Source: Ettlia oleoabundans
Lineage: Eukaryota; Chlorophyta; Chlorophyceae; Chlamydomonadales
Direction: 5' to 3'
DNA length: 30,326 nucleotides
Assembly (NCBI GenBank): GCA_019693395.1
Contig: JAAMXP010000708.1
Span: 1 to 30,326 of the forward strand
Shown: positions 26,050-30,326 of the stretch, piece after piece
How the letters are laid out: the number at the start of each line of letters is the position of its first letter
How positions within the stretch are numbered: position 1 is the first letter of the stretch
Position numbers and translations under genes: made by a program
Notes under the pieces: generated by a model
Databases searched by the model: none
Told to the model about the DNA's origin: nothing
Seen by the model: the letters and a program-made list of their open reading frames with translations, nothing else

Positions 26050-26740
26050 CCTGGGACATGAGCCAACCGGCACCTGACGAAAGTCCGTTTCACGTGGCAA
26101 CTGAAGTTTGCAACGTAACTATCGGCGCAATATTTCAACCGTCGCCAGTGTGCATCAACTTCACTCCTAAGGAAGTCGCTGAGCATACCAAGCGGCTCAA
26201 ACGGCTCAAGGCGGTGACCGGCAGCATGCCACCATGGTTCCTCAAGGCAGCTGCAGCCCAGCTGACCCCCACATTGGCAGCGCAGTTCAACGTTTGGATT
26301 CAGGTGGGCCAGCTGCCGCCCACCGCTGCACGCAGCACCATTACCGCCATTCCCAAGCCACAGGAGCAGCACCTGGAAGCTGTGATGGCCTGCGCGGTAT
26401 TGCAGTGGGCACACTAGCAGCAAAACTGTTTGCAGCAATTCTGGAGCAGCGCGTCTCAGAATGGGCAGAGGCCAGCGGTAGCAGAGCAGCAGGCCAGTTG
26501 GTTTCCGCAGGTGTGACAGCACGGAGCAGGCAGCGCTGGTGTCACGCACGTTGCAAGACCGGCACTACCAGCAGGGGCAGCAGTTATGGGCATGCTTTGT
26601 GGATATTCAGAAGGTCTATGACACAGTCCCCCGGCAGCGGCTCTGGAATCAGCTGGCAGCATGCAACCTTGGCGGCAGCTGGCTGCAGGCGGCACAGGCG
26701 TTGTACGCGGACGTCCCAATGTCGGTTTGCAGCCAATTGA
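26050..26740 (+). mobile_element. Broken non-LTR (LINE) retrotransposon fragment, reverse transcriptase
   Basis: Parts of a LINE reverse transcriptase are spread over three frames. The first part, about 26157-26380, contains FTPKEVAEHTKRLKRLKA, LTPTLAAQFNVWIQVGQLPP and ITAIPKP. The second, about 26385-26465, contains LRGIAVGTLAAKLFAAILEQ. The third, about 26500-26730, contains GFRRCDSTEQAALVSRTL, FVDIQKVYDTVPRQRLW and ALYADVPMSV. The order matches the early reverse-transcriptase motifs of LINE elements. Frame changes near 26385 and 26490 inactivate it. The catalytic YADD motif and everything after it are missing, as is any endonuclease. It is a dead internal fragment beside B2; its family cannot be assigned. 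Confidence 0.8.
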
Positions 26741-26904
26741 GAATGACGAGCACATCGTTTTCAATGCCCTTGTATGCTCCGCTCCGCCACCGGTTTGCCG
26801 ATCTGTTTGATACTGCCCCTATCACCCTGCATGCATTCTTCAGCCAGTTTACCCCCTGCCTTTCTAATTTTGCAGCAGCCTGCAAACGCCAGTGTCATCC
26901 AGAA

Positions 26905-27085
26905 ATTGGGGCAAGGTTGGATCAATGTTGGGCAGCATTGGGTCAATGCCAACAGCGGCCAATGTGCCGCCAACGTTGGGAGCCTGGTGTTGGGTCAACG
27001 TTGGCCAGTGTTTGCACTATCTAACGCCCACAGTAGGCGTGGGAAGTGTTGTGCAAACACCAACGTCATTTTACGTTGTCACAAC
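26905..27085. repeat. CAACGTTGG-type repeat cluster with a palindrome
   Basis: Variants of TTGGGTCAACGTTGG recur several times. They lead into a perfect 10-bp inverted repeat, GTGTTTGCAC at 27008-27017 and GTGCAAACAC at 27051-27060. ACGTTGG lies just outside the left arm and its complement CCAACGT just outside the right arm. This resembles a small MITE-like palindromic element. No coding content was seen. Confidence 0.6.
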
Positions 27086-27265
27086 ACAGTTTTCTGCACT
27101 GTCTTCTCTGCTGCGAGGTAGGTCATGAGCGCCATGCTTTGCATGTCAAGCCGTTACAGCGTCAGCGTCAGGTTGCATCACATGCTTGCTCTTTTCGTTG
27201 TACCCGCCGAGCCCCCGGCGGCACATCGCTACCCCTTCTGCGGGAAATGCTTGCTTCCCCGGGCT

Positions 27266-27335
27266 GCTCCCTCCCTTGAGAGTGCACTGTCCGTTTCGAA
27301 GAAAAGATCAGCACAGTAAAGCATGCAGGGCTGAC
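27266..27335. repeat. Direct repeat, copy 1 (about 70 bp)
   Basis: This matches 27404-27473 with few differences. The two copies share CTCCCTCCCTTGAGAGTGCA, GATCAGCACAGTAAAGCATG and CAGGGCTGAC. The spacing is 138 bp. Confidence 0.9.
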
Positions 27336-27403
27336 GACTGTGGGGGCACTGGGGAAGCTATATGCCACCGGGGGCTGTGCTTACCGATAATAAGGGCAAG
27401 CAT

Positions 27404-27473
27404 GCTCCCTCCCTTGAGAGTGCACTGTTCGTTCCGAAGAAAGGATCAGCACAGTAAAGCATGCAGGGCTGAC
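27404..27473. repeat. Direct repeat, copy 2 (about 70 bp)
   Basis: Partner of 27266-27335. The 68-bp spacer between the copies is not repeated. The plus strand stays open across both copies in one frame, but the peptide is not recognised. Confidence 0.9.
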
Positions 27474-28176
27474 AAATGTGGGCGGGACAGCACGGCCAAT
27501 GTCAAGCCGCCACTTGGGTGACAGATGGCCTTGCTATAAAGCTGCTGCGTCGTTTCGCGGACGTTGTCAACTACAACGCAAGCTGAAACTATAAAGCGTG
27601 ATGCATCGCCCGCGCTGCGCGCCATCCTCCACCCCGCAGCAATGTGTTTATTGCAGATATGCAAGACACGCCTGTGGCTCTTCCTTCACATGGGAATTGT
27701 CGTGCGTGTCGCGCCCGTGCACGTTGGCACAGCTTGTGCGACTCATGCGGGAGCCTGGCAAAATTGGGATTGTTCAAGCACATTGTAAAGCCAACCAGTG
27801 CTTTTCGGCACTTTCAAACAAAGGGAATCAAAGAATATGAGAACCTGAAGATGGGGCTAGCGGGCTGTATAGCCATTGTGTTTGCTCAACATTCCGCCAA
27901 CGTCTTTCCAATAGGTGTTGGATCGCGTTGACTTGACGTTGGCATTGGGACAACACTGACCAACGTTGAAACAACGTAGCCCCACCACCCAGAACTGTTC
28001 TTGGGGGTGGGGTGGGTGTGTGAGTTGGGGTGGGGGGCTGGAGCTGACAGCTGTGATCGCTGCCTGGTACTGATACGTGTGTGCATGCACCCTTCATATC
28101 ACATCAAGTGAGCGCCTGAGGCACTGCTTACCCACCGGCATCTCCACAACCACTCATTTGACCAACTGGCTTTGCA
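27474..28176. other. Non-genic stretch with a second CAACGTTGG cluster and G-rich tract
   Basis: No supportable gene was found. At about 27868-27985 variants of CAACGTTGG recur, with parts resembling the 26905-27085 cluster in reverse complement. At about 28007-28041 there is a G-rich run of GGGGTGGGG type that could form a G-quadruplex. Confidence 0.5.
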
Positions 28177-28177
28177 G

Positions 28178-28297
28178 GGCTGGGCCAGGGCGCTGCCCCC
28201 AGGTCAAACGGACGAGTTCATGCGGCTGCTGTTTGAGCTGGGCAAGGCAGATGGCATGGCATGGGCGGGTGACAGCGGCTCCTATTGCTGCCGGTAG
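28178..28297 (+). other. Coding-like open segment after a CAG acceptor
   Basis: After a plausible TTTGCAG acceptor, a frame reads TDEFMRLLFELGKADGMAW and ends at a TAG near 28297. The composition looks coding, but no upstream exon or family was recognised. It could be the last exon of an unseen or decayed gene, or chance. Confidence 0.2.
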
Positions 28298-28373
28298 TGC
28301 TGCTGCAGCGCCAGAAAAGTTCTTGCCTGTCGTTGTCGCACCAAAGTGACCGGATTATGCCGGCTGCTTTTAT

Positions 28374-28378
28374 TTACA
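28374..28378 (-). terminator. Candidate TGTAA poly(A) signal for the GPI-type gene
   Basis: TTACA on the plus strand is TGTAA on the minus strand, about 386 nt after the stop at 28764. A second copy at 28422-28426 is about 338 nt after the stop. Either could end the transcript. Confidence 0.4.
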
Positions 28379-28763
28379 TACAATATGCGCAACACAGTTT
28401 TGATTCACTCATATAACAGGGTTACAAGGTTGATAGACAGTAGTTAGGGGCAGGGGGCATCAGGGGAGGCAGGGAAGGTGGTCAACATGGTCATCAATGC
28501 CACACATTGTGGCTCTCCCCAATGCGGAGGATGGAGTGTGGTCACGGGGTTGCAGAAAAACTTGGGTTTGTATGAGGTAAGTCAGTATGGCGTGATATTC
28601 TGACTGATTGGTCAAACAACCATAGACGCTCATGGAGGGGGCATTGTGTGCATTGTAGGGGCGTATCTCCTGCGGGCAATGCCCTGGGATGGGGTCAGCT
28701 ATGGTTGTGCATGTGTATGTTCAAAGGGGGGTAATATGAAAATGATAGGCGGGGGGTGGGCAC

Positions 28764-30326
28764 CTAAAAGAGCATGGCGGCCGTGGCGGCCAGAGCGCCC
28801 AGCAGCACCAGGGTGGGGTGGCCTGCAAAGGAGGCGGCGCTCGTGTAGACGGGGGTGGAGGCGGGAGCAGCTGTGGGTGCACCGGATGGGGCCATGGCGC
28901 CTAGGCCAGAAGCAGTGTACTGCATGTCCAGGCGCTCGCAGGTGTCGCCCATGGCGCCCAGCAGGCTGTTGCCCGAGGTCAGGCCGCCCTCGGGGTAGGT
29001 GTACAGGTGCCAGCTGTTGAAATTGGAGTCCTTGATGACTGCGGAGGAGGGCAGGCAGGCAGGCAGGCAGGCATGTCAATCAAAGCAGGTAGTGTCAGTT
29101 CTTAAGCTCATGCACATGCTTGCATGATACTAGACGTTGAAGTGACGGGCAGGGACAGGATGGTGTGTTGCGGCATGTGTGACCGGGTGTTGGGGCAAAA
29201 GTAGAGCGGCGACAGATTGGTGTCAAAAAAGCAATTGACCAGTGCGCAGCGCTTGCAGTCAGCCACACATGGGGCGTGCCGCTGGACCACTCACTCATGG
29301 CGTAGCAGGCGTTGCCGACGTTATAGGGCACCATTTCCACCGTCTCGTTCATCTTGACCTTCTCCATGGACCAGCCCTCGGGCCAGACGACCTGATGGGG
29401 CGGGGCAGCGAAGGGAACAGCCCAGCAAGGCAATCGTGAGCCAGCTAGCTAGGCTGCCTGTTCAGGTTTGTGTGGCCTGAGTAGTGTGGCAGTGCACCAC
29501 ACAGCACTACAACCACGTATTTCAGGCAGCGGCACAGGGCACATGGGATATCAACGCTCTGGTGGAACAGGTGTATCATTGCTGTGCTGCTGAGCTTACA
29601 GCCTGGTGTGGCACACTTTTGGCACTGGCCCAGATCAGTGGAAGCCCACAGGTCATAAGAGTGTTAGGAGCGCTTGTTGATATGCAGGTCTAGCCCAGCA
29701 CCCACCGAGTCGAGGTTGGCATCAAACTGCTCCTCGGTTGTGTCGTTGTTGTGGGTGGTCTGCATTGCCCACTTGTTGCCCCACTGCAACAGGCCAGCAT
29801 TTGCGGGGTGGGTGGGCGAATGTGTGAGGTGTGGGGGCTGGGTGGGGGTGGGGGTGGGGGGCCAGTGAAGGCTAGGCAAATCTCAGGAGGCACAGCAGAC
29901 AGAAGAACAGAGATTGCCGACATCAGCAGGGTGAGCAGACACCTACAGTTGATCACTGTGAGTGTGTCCCTTTTCCCTCACACTCACCTCGTCGGTTACG
30001 CTATAGAAGAAGTCCCACTCGTCGGTGGGGCCATAGTAGTAGCTGCAGGGGCAGGCAGACCAAGTGCCGCTCAGTTGCAGGGTGCAGGGATGCAAGGCAG
30101 ATGCATGGAAGCAGACACAGCCCATTCCTCCCGCTAATTCTCCACCCACAAACAGAGGGACATGACGTGCATACAGGCCACCCCATGCATCGAAGGACCG
30201 CCAAGGACTGCCACAACTGCTGCCAGCGCATGGCACCAGCACCCAAACGTTCCCAGTTGTGCATCCCGCCTTACTTCTTGCAGGTCTGTGTGACGGTGAG
30301 CGCCACCTGGCCGGGTGGGGGGGTGG
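28764..30326 (-). CDS. Probable GPI-anchored surface protein (5'-partial, 3' exons)
   Basis: The exons, in transcript order, are the window end to 30275, 30042-29988, 29783-29706, 29391-29295 and 29038-28764. The phases agree. The 5' exon may begin at a CAG near 30307 or run off the window. Visible segments are VALTVTQTCKN, YYYGPTDEWDFFYSVTDE, WGNKWAMQTTHNNDTTEE, WPEGWSMEKVKMNETVEM and IKDSNFNSWHLYTYPEGG. The protein then has a Ser/Thr/Pro/Ala-rich stretch and ends in a hydrophobic tail (LVLLGALAATAAMLF) with small residues before it. That tail is typical of a GPI-attachment signal or a C-terminal anchor. Scattered Cys, NxT sites (NDT, NET) and aromatic residues suit an extracellular domain. 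I do not recognise the family. The upstream part, including any signal peptide, is outside the window. Confidence 0.7.
29050..29073. repeat. (GGCA)6 tetranucleotide repeat in an intron
   Basis: Six GGCA units lie just upstream, on the minus strand, of the acceptor of the last exon of the GPI-type gene. On the transcript this reads as TGCC units. Confidence 0.9.

Noticed and set aside
27560..27940. Small open frames on both strands (60-95 codons)
   Set aside because: They overlap one another, show no recognisable motif, and lie in repeat-rich sequence.

Overview
This is a nuclear window from a green alga, most likely a chlorophycean (Chlamydomonadales or Sphaeropleales). The genes are split by many short introns, exons are richer in G+C than introns, CTG/CAG and GTGGG simple repeats are common, TGTAA poly(A) signals follow several stop codons, and the first gene matches plant and animal XPB exon by exon. 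No bacterial operon, CRISPR array or convincing RNA gene was found. A 33-N assembly gap lies at 18123-18155.

Layout. (1) 64-6664 (+): the 3' part of the TFIIH helicase gene XPB/ERCC3, 16 exons. (2) 7114-12182 (-), convergent with XPB: an expansin-family gene. The best model is one secreted protein with two expansin modules separated by about 655 residues of Pro/Ala-rich linker. (3) 12480-25667 (+): four more expansin genes in the order A1, B1, A2, B2. Type A has a signal peptide, a Pro/Ala-rich region and an expansin module. Type B has a signal peptide followed almost directly by the module. A1-B1 and A2-B2 are two copies of one duplicated segment. Each copy also includes the first exon of the minus-strand gene and the divergent promoter. 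In copy 2 that first exon is a relict, and A2 carries a one-base frameshift and a nonsense codon. (4) 25.7-28.4 kb: a repeat-rich stretch with a broken LINE reverse transcriptase fragment, CAACGTTGG-type repeats with a palindrome, and a direct repeat 138 bp apart. (5) 28764-30326 (-): the 3' exons of a probable GPI-anchored surface protein.

The five expansin loci would supply secreted wall-acting proteins: a double-psi beta-barrel (DPBB) plus a CBM63-like C-terminal domain, some on AP/TP/SP-rich (arabinogalactan-like) stalks. The most notable signals are the two-module expansin, the local concentration of phase-consistent GC-AG introns in the expansin genes (none in XPB), the near-perfect conservation of one intron end between A1 and A2, and the decay of A2 beside intact A1. 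All exon limits were deduced by eye from splice sites, phase and paralogue comparison. No transcript data were available.
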